Source of the DNA: Rhodothermales bacterium | GTDB taxonomy: Bacteria > Bacteroidota > Rhodothermia > Rhodothermales > VXPQ01 | Assembly (NCBI GenBank): GCA_951812335.1 | Contig: OX638293.1 | Coordinates: forward strand, 576,501-640,500 | Direction: 5' to 3' | DNA length: 64,000 bases | Shown here: one piece after another, positions 34,543 to 42,622 of the stretch | Numbering within the stretch: the stretch's first letter is position 1 | Layout: every line of letters starts with the position of its first letter | Made by a program: the position numbers and the translations under genes | Notes under the pieces: generated by a model | Told to the model about the DNA's origin: nothing | The model's input: the letters and a program-made list of their open reading frames with translations, nothing else | Databases searched by the model: none

Positions 34543-35805
34543 TCACCGGTGACGTATCTCAATTTCCCGACGGATTCGTTTGAGGGTTTGCCGGAAATTC
34601 GGGTCTGTCTCCATGTGGTTCTCGACACCCCGACAGGCATGAATTACGGTCGAATGATCCTTACCGCCAAAATATCTGCCTATCGTTGCGAGGGAATGCC
34701 CCGTCAATTGTTTGCTGAAGTACATACCTACATGACGTGCTTGAACAATCTCGCGCTTTCGTCCCCGGCCAAGCACCAGGTCTTCAGAGACCCCGAGGTA
34801 TTCGCAGGCGATGCGGCGGATTTCTTCCACAGCCGGTTTTGCCCGCGTGTCGATGAGCAATTCGCCCAGCACTTCCCGGATGAGCGGGATATCTATTTCG
34901 CGCCGGTGCAACGTGGCGTGCGCCAATAGCCGTATCAGTACGCTCTCCAGCTCGCGGACGTTGTTCTTGACATGGTGTGCAATGAATTCGATGAATGCGT
35001 ACGGGATGGCGATACCCTGGTCATTGGCTTTGCGATTGAGAATAGCGATGCGCGTTTCCAGTTCGGGTTGCTGGAGGTCGGCGACGAGTCCTCCCTGAAA
35101 CCGCGAGAGCAGCCGGTCGGCCACACCGGCCATTTCCTGCGGAGCCCGGTCTGTCGAAAAAACGATCTGTTTGCCGGTCTGGTGCAGGATGTTGAAGATG
35201 TGGAAGAGGCCTTCCTGCGTTTTCTCCCGGTTGCTGAAGAACTGGATGTCATCGATGATTAACAGGTCTATGTCGCCGTAGAACGCGGCAAACTCGTTGT
35301 TCCGGTTTGTCCGGAGCGATTGCATATAGTCCGAGGTGAAATGATCGCTCGACGTATACAAGACCTTGTAGTTGCTGTGCTGACGAACATGATTGCCGAT
35401 GGCCTGAATCAGGTGTGTTTTTCCTAACCCGACACCCCCGTAAATCAGCAACGGGTTAAAGGTCGTATGGCGAGGCTGTTGCGCGATGGCCAGGGCGGCG
35501 CTGCGGGCGAACTGGTTGCAATCGCCTTCTATGAATCGGTCAAAGGTGTACGAACCGTTGAGCGGAAGTCCGGGTGCGACGAAGAACGGGTCCGGGGATT
35601 CGGAAGCGCTCGGCGCAACGTTGAGCAAATAGTCTCGCGTCGCCGGGTCGGAAAGGGGCTCCGTTCCGGGAACGGACGCCGGTCGTTTCTCTGCACTGTC
35701 CGGCAGATGTGCGGATGCTTTTTGGTAGTCCGGTTTCATGCTGTTATTCACGCTGGTCATATCGTCGAGAAACCCGTTGGATGGCGTGGTTTGTTCGATA
35801 TGCAC
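34543..35805 (-). CDS. dnaA: chromosomal replication initiator DnaA lacking a recognisable domain I
   Basis: 420 residues from a GTG start, short for DnaA. The AAA+ domain begins at YTFDRFIEGDCNQFA (about 86-100); Walker A is GGVGLGKT (123-130), Walker B LLIIDDIQF, sensor 1 STDRAPQEMAGV, and the C-terminal DNA-binding signature GGKDHSTVIHACR is complete. The first ~85 residues are low-complexity linker (S/P/D-rich) with none of the hydrophobic and Trp pattern of domain I, which recruits DnaB in other bacteria. Upstream frames show no missing exon-like piece. Its 5' side holds DnaA boxes, suggesting autoregulation. Confidence 0.94.
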   Translation of the reverse strand: MHIEQTTPSNGFLDDMTSVNNSMKPDYQKASAHLPDSAEKRPASVPGTEPLSDPATRDYLLNVAPSASESPDPFFVAPGLPLNGSYTFDRFIEGDCNQFARSAALAIAQQPRHTTFNPLLIYGGVGLGKTHLIQAIGNHVRQHSNYKVLYTSSDHFTSDYMQSLRTNRNNEFAAFYGDIDLLIIDDIQFFSNREKTQEGLFHIFNILHQTGKQIVFSTDRAPQEMAGVADRLLSRFQGGLVADLQQPELETRIAILNRKANDQGIAIPYAFIEFIAHHVKNNVRELESVLIRLLAHATLHRREIDIPLIREVLGELLIDTRAKPAVEEIRRIACEYLGVSEDLVLGRGRKREIVQARHVGMYFSKQLTGHSLATIGRYFGGKDHSTVIHACRGVENHMETDPNFRQTLKRIRREIEIRHR

Positions 35806-36038
35806 ATATTATTCACAATCGGGGATAATTTCCTCGAGGTTTCGCACGTTCCATGTTCGGTTTCCGGTTGAGACGCTCACAGGTTATACACAGTACCTCC
35901 TTTCGTACAAGTTACTGTGAATAAAAGATTTAAATTTAAGTTCCAGGTATTTTTCCACACTTCCCGTTTCATTTTATCGTCGCTGGCTATTCATTTTCGG
36001 TAGATCAGGCAAATTTGCAAACAACTTACTCACAAATA
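35806..36038. other. second DnaA-box cluster upstream of dnaA
   Basis: Perfect TTATNCACA boxes are at 35809-35817 (TTATTCACA), 35884-35892 (TTATACACA) and 35916-35924 (reverse strand, TGTGAATAA). One-mismatch boxes are at 35951-35959 (TTTTCCACA) and 36026-36034 (TTACTCACA). A short AT-rich stretch (TTAAATTTAAG) lies between. No TAC-trio is seen, unlike the 9.5-9.9 kb cluster. It may serve dnaA autoregulation, be a secondary origin part, or be an old origin. The rest of the gap to 36308 shows no gene I trust. Confidence 0.65.
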
Positions 36039-36308
36039 TGCCGTTTTGGGCGTTATCCGGAGGAATCCCTCTCCTCACACTCGACGGCGCCTTCTTTTTT
36101 CTGCGGAACGCATGGCAGGATGGTAACTATTTCGGGATCAAAAGACAAGCCGGAAGCACTTGATTTCGCATGTGCGGGCCGGCGCGGAATCTCTGTTTTC
36201 GCAACGGGGTACACCGTACGGCATTTTTGGCGAATCCGTGACGCCGTTTTTGTCCCGGAACGCTGGCGTGCATATCTTCGTACTATACAACAGATTTGAC
36301 ATGCTGTC

Positions 36309-36812
36309 ATGTTTGCGATAGGTATCGAAGCGCTGGCGCCGGGAGTGCATGAACGAACGTTCAAGCCGGAAGTCGAAGCGCTGGAATTGGATCCTTCGGC
36401 GTTTCGGGATGTGGAAGTAACCGCACGCCTTGATGTGGCCGAGGGGCGGATTCTCGTTTCGCTGACGGTTCGGGCGCAGGCCATGCTGGAATGTGATCGT
36501 ACGTTGCGTTCTTTCGATCAGCCGATCGAGGGGGCATATCGCATTCTGTTTTCTTGCGCAGGGCTCGCAAGCGACAGGAAAGGCGGTTGCAACGAGATCG
36601 AGATACTGGATCCAGGCGATCGGGTTCTGGACCTTACCGATGTTACGCGTGATACGATTTTGCTTGCGGTGCCGGCGCGTCGCGTCGCTCCCGGGGCAGA
36701 GGACATAGACATCCCGATGACGTTCGGCGTCTCGCAAGGAACGCAGGACAGCAGCATAGACCCACGCTGGGAAGCACTCAGTGCATTGAAATCAGAGGAG
36801 GACCGGAATTAA
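36309..36812 (+). CDS. yceD: YceD family protein (DUF177), rpmF-linked
   Basis: 167 residues. DUF177 core is visible as LTVRAQAMLECDRTLRSFDQPIEGAYRILF and LTDVTRDTILLAVPARRVAP, with the family's Cys near the LECDRTL turn. In E. coli and plants this family affects 23S rRNA accumulation. It precedes rpmF by 48 bases, the near-universal neighbour, and starts the rpmF-plsX-fabHDG run. Confidence 0.88.
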   Translation: MFAIGIEALAPGVHERTFKPEVEALELDPSAFRDVEVTARLDVAEGRILVSLTVRAQAMLECDRTLRSFDQPIEGAYRILFSCAGLASDRKGGCNEIEILDPGDRVLDLTDVTRDTILLAVPARRVAPGAEDIDIPMTFGVSQGTQDSSIDPRWEALSALKSEEDRN

Positions 36813-36860
36813 GGTTGGTGTTCACGCCGACGATATGTATCCCGGCGAACACAAAAAATC

Positions 36861-37052
36861 ATGGCGAATCCAAAAAGAAAACACTCCAAGGCTCGAACAC
36901 GGCAACGCCGGGCCCGGTATTACGGTAGCTTGAAGGAACCGCAGATAGCGGAATGCCCCAACTGCGGCACGTCGAAGCTCTTGCATCACGCTTGTCCCAG
37001 TTGCGGTTATTACCGGGGCCGTCAGGTTATCGAGCCGAAAGAAGCCGTTTAG
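36861..37052 (+). CDS. rpmF: 50S ribosomal protein L32
   Basis: 63 residues. MANPKRKHSKARTRQRRARY is the family start; two CxxC pairs (CPNCGTSKLLHHACPSC) form the zinc site, so this is the zinc-binding form. Placed between yceD and plsX as in most bacteria. Confidence 0.97.
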   Translation: MANPKRKHSKARTRQRRARYYGSLKEPQIAECPNCGTSKLLHHACPSCGYYRGRQVIEPKEAV

Positions 37053-37101
37053 GCCATAGCATTGCGTCCGGTCCGCCGGCCGTTTCTCCATATCTTCCAA
37101 C

Positions 37102-38109
37102 ATGGCCATTCGGGTAGCGGTTGATGCTATGGGGGGCGACAAGGCCCCTTCCGTTGTCGTTGAGGGCGCTATACATGCGTTGGAGACTTCGGGCGGCGAT
37201 CTTGAGGTGCTTCTTGTCGGGCAGGAAAATGCCTTGCAAGCTGAGATAGCGCAGAGGAAGGGGGCTACCGACCTGTCGCCATTGCACATCGTTCATGCCC
37301 CCGATGTGATCGCTATGGACGAGGCCCCGGCCGCCGCCGTAAAATCGAAGCGGGGTTCCTCCATTCATGTTGGGCTTGGCGCGGTGCGGGAAGGCAGGGC
37401 GCACGGATTTGTCAGCGCTGGAAATACAGGCGCCATCATGGCGGCTTCGCTTTTCATACTGGGCAGTTTACAGGGCATTGCTCGCCCATCGGTCGTTTCC
37501 TTTTTCCCGACGACCAAGGGCCATTGCATCATACTCGATGTGGGCACCAATGTCGATTGTCGTCCGGAGCACTTGCTTCAGTTTGCGAGGATGGGTTCGA
37601 TCTATGCATCCACTGTGATGCAGCTTGAGAAGCCGAGCGTGGCGCTGTTGAACCTGGGCGAGGAGACCCGGAAGGGAAACGAGCAGGTAAAGGCTGCCTA
37701 CAAACTCCTCCAGGCGTCCCCGGACATTCATTTTTGCGGGAATATCGAGGGGCGCGATATCCTGCACCATATGGCGGATGTAGTGGTCTGCGACGGATTC
37801 GTCGGCAACATTCTTCTCAAGTTCGGGGAGAGCGTTGCATCCGCGTTCCCCCAGATGATCGCGGAAGAAATGGTGCAGCAGGCGTTTTCCGACCCGCACA
37901 AGGAAATAGTGCGTAATGTGCTTTCTGCCGTGCGGCTTCGTTTCAGTTACGAGGAGTACGGCGGAGCGCCGCTGCTTGGGGTGAACGGGAATGTGATGAT
38001 TGGACACGGCGGGTCGACGGTCCGGGCGATCGAGCGCATTATTCTTATGGCCGCCGACGTGGCGCGGCATGGGGCGCTGGAGGCGATGAACAAGGCATTC
38101 GGCAAATGA
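37102..38109 (+). CDS. plsX: phosphate acyltransferase PlsX
   Basis: 335 residues, typical size. Converts acyl-ACP to acyl-phosphate, the acyl donor for PlsY in phospholipid synthesis. Motifs: VAVDAMGGDKAPSVVVEGA, DVGTNVDCRPEHLLQFA, FCGNIEGRDI, VCDGFVGNILLKFGE. Membrane-associated enzyme. It starts the plsX-fabH-fabD-fabG lipid-synthesis run. Confidence 0.96.
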   Translation: MAIRVAVDAMGGDKAPSVVVEGAIHALETSGGDLEVLLVGQENALQAEIAQRKGATDLSPLHIVHAPDVIAMDEAPAAAVKSKRGSSIHVGLGAVREGRAHGFVSAGNTGAIMAASLFILGSLQGIARPSVVSFFPTTKGHCIILDVGTNVDCRPEHLLQFARMGSIYASTVMQLEKPSVALLNLGEETRKGNEQVKAAYKLLQASPDIHFCGNIEGRDILHHMADVVVCDGFVGNILLKFGESVASAFPQMIAEEMVQQAFSDPHKEIVRNVLSAVRLRFSYEEYGGAPLLGVNGNVMIGHGGSTVRAIERIILMAADVARHGALEAMNKAFGK

Positions 38110-38161
38110 TGCCCCGAACCATCATCTGTGCAGGGGGTTTGCAGAAGGGGTATTCCCAATC

Positions 38162-39223
38162 ATGCAACCAGCGATGAACAGCGCCATGAGCTATGCGGCC
38201 ATTACAGCGGTTGGGCACTTTCTCCCTGACGAGCGGCTTACGAATGAGGATCTTGAGCGAATCGTGGATACCGACGACGAGTGGATCCGGACGCGTACGG
38301 GCATTCGGGAACGCCGCATTCTCCGCGATCCCGATAAGGCCACCGCGTACATGGCATCGAAAGCAGCGCAGGATTTGCTGGATAAGCGGGGGCTGGATCC
38401 GGAAAAAATCGATGTGATCATCGTTGCCACCATAACGCCGGACATGTTTTTCCCCGCGACAGCCTGTCTTGTGCAGGATAGCATCGGCGCATCGAATGCC
38501 TGGGGGTTCGATCTTTCCGCGGCGTGCAGCGGGTTTCTTTTCGCTCTTTCGACAGGTGCGCAGATGATCGAAAGCGGCCGCCACGAGAAGGTGCTTGTCA
38601 TTGGCGCAGACAAAATGACAGGTATTACGAATTTCGAGGATCGGGCAACGTGCGTTCTTTTCGGGGACGCCGCCGCCGCCGTACTACTGGAGCCTGACTC
38701 CGGAGAATGCGGAATCATCGATTTTTACCAGCGCGTCGACGGGAAACATGCCGATATGCTTTCTATGCCGGGAGGAGGGAGCCTGAATCCCCCCACCTAC
38801 GAAACGGTTGCGAAGGGTATGCATTTTTTGCAGCAGCAAGGGCGTGCGGTGTTCAAGTATGCCGTGGACGGTATGGCCCGGTCCGCCGAAGAGATCATGA
38901 AACGCCACAATTTGGGGGTAGACGACATTCGCTACCTTGTTCCGCACCAGGCCAACCAGCGGATCATCGACACTACAGCGCGGCAAATGGGCCTCGACAG
39001 GGACAAGGTCATACTCAATATCGATCGCTACGGCAATACGACTGCGGCAACCATTCCCTTGTGTTTTGCAGATCGGGAAAACAACCTTCGCCGGGGAGAC
39101 ATTCTTATTCTGGTTGCGTTCGGCGGTGGATTTACCTGGGGGTCCTGTTATCTTCGCTGGGCCTACGACGGCAGTAAGGCGGTGAGAAAAGAGGCGGACG
39201 TACGCTTAGCCGCGGAGTTGTAA
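38162..39223 (+). CDS. fabH: 3-oxoacyl-ACP synthase III (FabH)
   Basis: 353 residues from the ATG at 38162; later in-frame ATGs at 38174 and 38186 are possible, but a GAAGGGG-type RBS lies upstream. Condenses acetyl-CoA-type primer with malonyl-ACP to start fatty acid synthesis. The active-site Cys lies in FDLSAACSGFLFALSTG; His in VPHQANQRIID; Asn in DRYGNTTAATIP. The SLNPP and GGGFTWGS ends match the family. Confidence 0.95.
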   Translation: MQPAMNSAMSYAAITAVGHFLPDERLTNEDLERIVDTDDEWIRTRTGIRERRILRDPDKATAYMASKAAQDLLDKRGLDPEKIDVIIVATITPDMFFPATACLVQDSIGASNAWGFDLSAACSGFLFALSTGAQMIESGRHEKVLVIGADKMTGITNFEDRATCVLFGDAAAAVLLEPDSGECGIIDFYQRVDGKHADMLSMPGGGSLNPPTYETVAKGMHFLQQQGRAVFKYAVDGMARSAEEIMKRHNLGVDDIRYLVPHQANQRIIDTTARQMGLDRDKVILNIDRYGNTTAATIPLCFADRENNLRRGDILILVAFGGGFTWGSCYLRWAYDGSKAVRKEADVRLAAEL

Positions 39224-39253
39224 TCGGCTGTCGCCGGTTGTATACCACAGCGA

Positions 39254-40207
39254 ATGATGAATAAGGCCGTCTTTCTTTTTCCGGGGCAGGGGAGCCAGTA
39301 CACAGGTATGGCGGAGGACCTGTACGAACGCTTCGCCGAAGCCCGCGAGATCATTGACCAGGCGGATCGCCTGATGAACTTTCCGCTTTCGGAGATCATG
39401 TTCGGCATCTCGGAGGAAGAGAGCAGTGCCGCGCTGAATCGGACCGACAGGACACAGCCTGCGCTATACGTACACAGTATGGCGGTCATGGCGATACTGC
39501 GCCGGACAGATTTGCAGGCAGCAATGGCGGCTGGCCACAGTCTTGGTGAATATAGCGCGCTGGTTGCTGCGGGCGCCCTTTCCTTCGAAGACGGGTTGCA
39601 GCTTGTGCGGCGGCGCGGCGAACTCATGGCGAACGCAGACGACGAACGCCCTGGTGCAATGGCCGCCGTGCTCGGTATGGAAGATGACCAGGTGGTGCGC
39701 ATATGCGAGGAGATCTCGGAGACCTCCGATTCCGTGGTGGCGGCGAACTTCAATGCTCCCGGGCAGGTGGTTATATCCGGAGACGCATCGGCCATTGAAC
39801 GAGCTATACAGGAGATGCGCACGCGAGGCGCCCGGCGCGTGGCGCCGCTGCCGGTGAACGGTGCTTTTCACTCGCCGCTCATGGAACGGGCCCGTGAGGG
39901 GCTCGAACGCGCGCTTTCGGGATATACTATTCGCCCTCCCCTTTGTCCTGTATACCTCAATGTGACGGCTTCGGCCACCTGCGATCCGGAAGAGATACGT
40001 CAGGCGCTGGTGGTGCAACTTACAGCCCCCGTGCAATGGTCCGGGTTGCTTCGGAACATGCACGCGGCCGGCGCCGATGGTTATATCGAGATCGGTGCGG
40101 GCAAGGTGCTGTGCGGGCTGGCGCGCCGCACGCTTGGGCGAGACATCAAGACAATTTCTGCAGGCAAAGCCGACGAACTGGCGTTGATTCTTGCTAACGG
40201 AGTCTGA
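39254..40207 (+). CDS. fabD: malonyl-CoA:ACP transacylase (FabD)
   Basis: 317 residues. FLFPGQGSQYTGM at the start; nucleophile Ser in GHSLGEYSALVAAGALSFED; catalytic His in NGAFHSPLM; the C-terminal IEIGAGKVLCGLARRTL. It loads malonyl onto ACP for chain extension. Lies 30 bases after fabH and 65 before fabG. Confidence 0.96.
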   Translation: MMNKAVFLFPGQGSQYTGMAEDLYERFAEAREIIDQADRLMNFPLSEIMFGISEEESSAALNRTDRTQPALYVHSMAVMAILRRTDLQAAMAAGHSLGEYSALVAAGALSFEDGLQLVRRRGELMANADDERPGAMAAVLGMEDDQVVRICEEISETSDSVVAANFNAPGQVVISGDASAIERAIQEMRTRGARRVAPLPVNGAFHSPLMERAREGLERALSGYTIRPPLCPVYLNVTASATCDPEEIRQALVVQLTAPVQWSGLLRNMHAAGADGYIEIGAGKVLCGLARRTLGRDIKTISAGKADELALILANGV

Positions 40208-40272
40208 AAGATTATCGCATTCGAGCCAACTTTTGCATTGGCTTGTTCTCATTCACCGATTTTTTCGGGACC

Positions 40273-41022
40273 ATGGCTTTTGATTTGGACGGCAAAACGG
40301 CGCTCGTTACGGGTGCTTCTCGAGGCATTGGGCGGGCTGTCGTCGAAACGCTGGCCGCGGCCGGTGCGCATGTGGCCTTTACGTATCGATCTTCCACCGA
40401 CGAGGCGAATGCACTTTGTCGGCAATTGCAGGAATCCGGCTCGGAATGCCTCGTTTTTCAGGGAGACGCGGCTGAGATTTCGTCTGCCGAGGAAGCGGTG
40501 GGCGGCGTGCTGGAAGCATGGGGGTCCATAGACGTACTGGTCAATAACGCCGGAATTACGCGTGACGGACTGATGCTTCGGATGAACGAGCATGACTGGG
40601 ATGCGGTTCTGGGCGCCAACTTGAAAAGTGTGTTCAATTTTTGCAAAATGGCTTACCGGCCCATGATGAAGAAGCGGGCCGGGAAAATCGTGAATATGTC
40701 TTCCGTTATAGGTGTTGTCGGAAACCCGGGGCAAACGAACTATGCAGCTTCGAAGGCCGGCGTCATAGGCTTCTCGAAGAGCCTTGCCAGGGAGCTCGGC
40801 GCCCGCGGGGTTACCGTAAATGTGGTGGCCCCCGGCTATGTGGAAACGGATATGACCGCTGGCTTGAGCGATGCCGCACGTAGCGCTCTGCTTGATACGA
40901 TTGCGCTGAAACGTACCGCAACACCGCAGGACGTGGCAAACGCCGTGCATTTTCTGGCCTCTCCCGCGGCGGATTACATTACGGGGCACGTACTTCATGT
41001 CGATGGGGGCCTTGCCATGTGA
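40273..41022 (+). CDS. fabG: 3-oxoacyl-ACP reductase (FabG)
   Basis: 249 residues from MAFDLDGKTALV; the frame opens at a TTG ten codons earlier that is less likely. SDR fold: nucleotide motif TGASRGIG (about 13-20), NNAG, catalytic Ser in MSSVIG, YAASK with Tyr and Lys, and the C-terminal SPAADYITGHVLHVDGGLAM. NADPH-dependent reduction of beta-ketoacyl-ACP. acpP and fabF, which often follow, are not next; a DEAD-box helicase follows instead. Confidence 0.96.
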   Translation: MAFDLDGKTALVTGASRGIGRAVVETLAAAGAHVAFTYRSSTDEANALCRQLQESGSECLVFQGDAAEISSAEEAVGGVLEAWGSIDVLVNNAGITRDGLMLRMNEHDWDAVLGANLKSVFNFCKMAYRPMMKKRAGKIVNMSSVIGVVGNPGQTNYAASKAGVIGFSKSLARELGARGVTVNVVAPGYVETDMTAGLSDAARSALLDTIALKRTATPQDVANAVHFLASPAADYITGHVLHVDGGLAM

Positions 41023-41073
41023 CGCCAGGCGGGAGCGTATTGCTCCGGTCCCCCCCACAAGCTATCGGACATT

Positions 41074-42594
41074 ATGAACGCCAACGACGAAACCCCGTCA
41101 TCTTCCTACACCAAGGTCATCGATCTGACCCGTCGCGCGCAGCGCGAGCAGCATAGCGAACGCCAGATTCAGGAAATCCAGGAGGGTGTCGTAGAGCGTC
41201 TTCCCGACGCCTCGCTTGAAAACTTGCCCGTGAAGGTGAAGGCGGCTCTGAGTGCTGCCGGATGGGACAGCCTTATGCCTGTGCAAGAACAGGTCATTCC
41301 GTATATTCTTGAGAGCGCCGATCTGATTGTACAGTCCCGCACCGGATCCGGCAAGACAGGTGCTTTTTTGTTGCCGCTGTTCGAACTTCTGGACTCATCG
41401 CGCCGCGTCACGCAAGCACTTGTCATGACGCCCACGCGCGAACTGGCGAAACAGATCAACCATGTGTTCGAACACATGAAGCAAGCCACCCGCGAGACCG
41501 GTGCGTTAGAATCTGTTCTTGTGTACGGGGGAGTCGAGTACGGGCCGCAAATCAAGGGTTTGACAGAAGGCGCCCAGGTAGCGATCGGTACGCCCGGCCG
41601 TATTCTCGATCATCTCAGCCGGGGCAATGCCGATCTGCGGCAACTCGAATATGTTATTTTCGATGAAGCCGACGAGATGCTCTCGATGGGCTTCTATCCG
41701 GACATGCAGGAGTTGAGGCGGTATTTGCCTGCCGAACGGTGCACCCTGATGTTTAGCGCCACGATTCCTCCACGAGTGAGGTCGCTCAGTCGCGATTTTC
41801 TCACGGAGCCCCGGTTCATTTCGCTGAGTGCGGGCAAAGAGAGCGTCGAGACGATGGAATACCGGTATTATGTGACCGATCCGATGGAAAAAGATCGCGT
41901 TCTGGTGCGTTTGTTCGAGATGGAAAATCCCGAATCGGCCATCGTATTCGTCAACAGGAAAAGGGATGTCGAGTATTTGACGACGTTTCTGCGGAATTAT
42001 GGCTATAGCGCCGATGCCATCTCCGGAGATTTATCGCAGAAGGCCCGGGAGGCAGCTCTTGCCCGAACCCATTCGGGAGAGACGCGCTTTCTGGTCGCCA
42101 CGGATGTCGCTGCCCGGGGAATTGATATATCGGACCTCAGCCACGTATTCATGTATGACGTGCCGCAAGACCCGGAATACCTGATTCACCGGTCCGGCCG
42201 GACAGCCCGCGCCGGGAAAATGGGCGTCGCTGTCGTGCTTGCGACTGTGGAGGATGAGACGGACCTTATCCGCTCGGCCATGCGCTATGGGGTACCGGTG
42301 GAAAAACGTCCCCTGCCGACGCCGGAGGATGTGAGTGTACGCGTTGCGGAGCGCCTTACGGTCGTGTTGGAGAATCGTCTTCGCGAACGAACGAATATGG
42401 AGCGGGAGCGCGTCCGGCAGTTTGTGCCGCTCGTCCAGGAATTGGCCCGGGAAGAACCGGAATTACTTGCCATGTTCGTTAGCGACATACATATGAACAG
42501 GGGGCAAACGGTGCGGCGAGAAGCGAAGGAAGACGAGCAAAGTACTGGCGAGAAGCCGCGAAATCATACTCGACACCGTGGCAAGAAACGGTAA
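41074..42594 (+). CDS. DEAD-box ATP-dependent RNA helicase
   Basis: 506 residues. An ~40-residue charged lead, Q-motif at WDSLMPVQEQVIP, motif I TGSGKTGA, Ia PTRELAKQ, II DEAD, III SAT, then motifs IV-VI with TDVAARGIDI and HRSGRTARAG. A short C-terminal ~80 residues is charged and lacks the long RNA-binding domain of DeaD/CsdA, so it is a core helicase. A role in ribosome assembly or mRNA decay is typical; specificity is unknown. It converges on the histidine kinase gene. Confidence 0.95.
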   Translation: MNANDETPSSSYTKVIDLTRRAQREQHSERQIQEIQEGVVERLPDASLENLPVKVKAALSAAGWDSLMPVQEQVIPYILESADLIVQSRTGSGKTGAFLLPLFELLDSSRRVTQALVMTPTRELAKQINHVFEHMKQATRETGALESVLVYGGVEYGPQIKGLTEGAQVAIGTPGRILDHLSRGNADLRQLEYVIFDEADEMLSMGFYPDMQELRRYLPAERCTLMFSATIPPRVRSLSRDFLTEPRFISLSAGKESVETMEYRYYVTDPMEKDRVLVRLFEMENPESAIVFVNRKRDVEYLTTFLRNYGYSADAISGDLSQKAREAALARTHSGETRFLVATDVAARGIDISDLSHVFMYDVPQDPEYLIHRSGRTARAGKMGVAVVLATVEDETDLIRSAMRYGVPVEKRPLPTPEDVSVRVAERLTVVLENRLRERTNMERERVRQFVPLVQELAREEPELLAMFVSDIHMNRGQTVRREAKEDEQSTGEKPRNHTRHRGKKR

Positions 42595-42622
42595 GGAGCT
42601 TGCTTGCGCCTTTTCCGGTGCG

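Noticed and set aside
36015..36299. A 94-residue plus-strand frame between dnaA and yceD
   Set aside because: No conserved content, no RBS, and it begins inside the DnaA-box cluster. Better read as intergenic.
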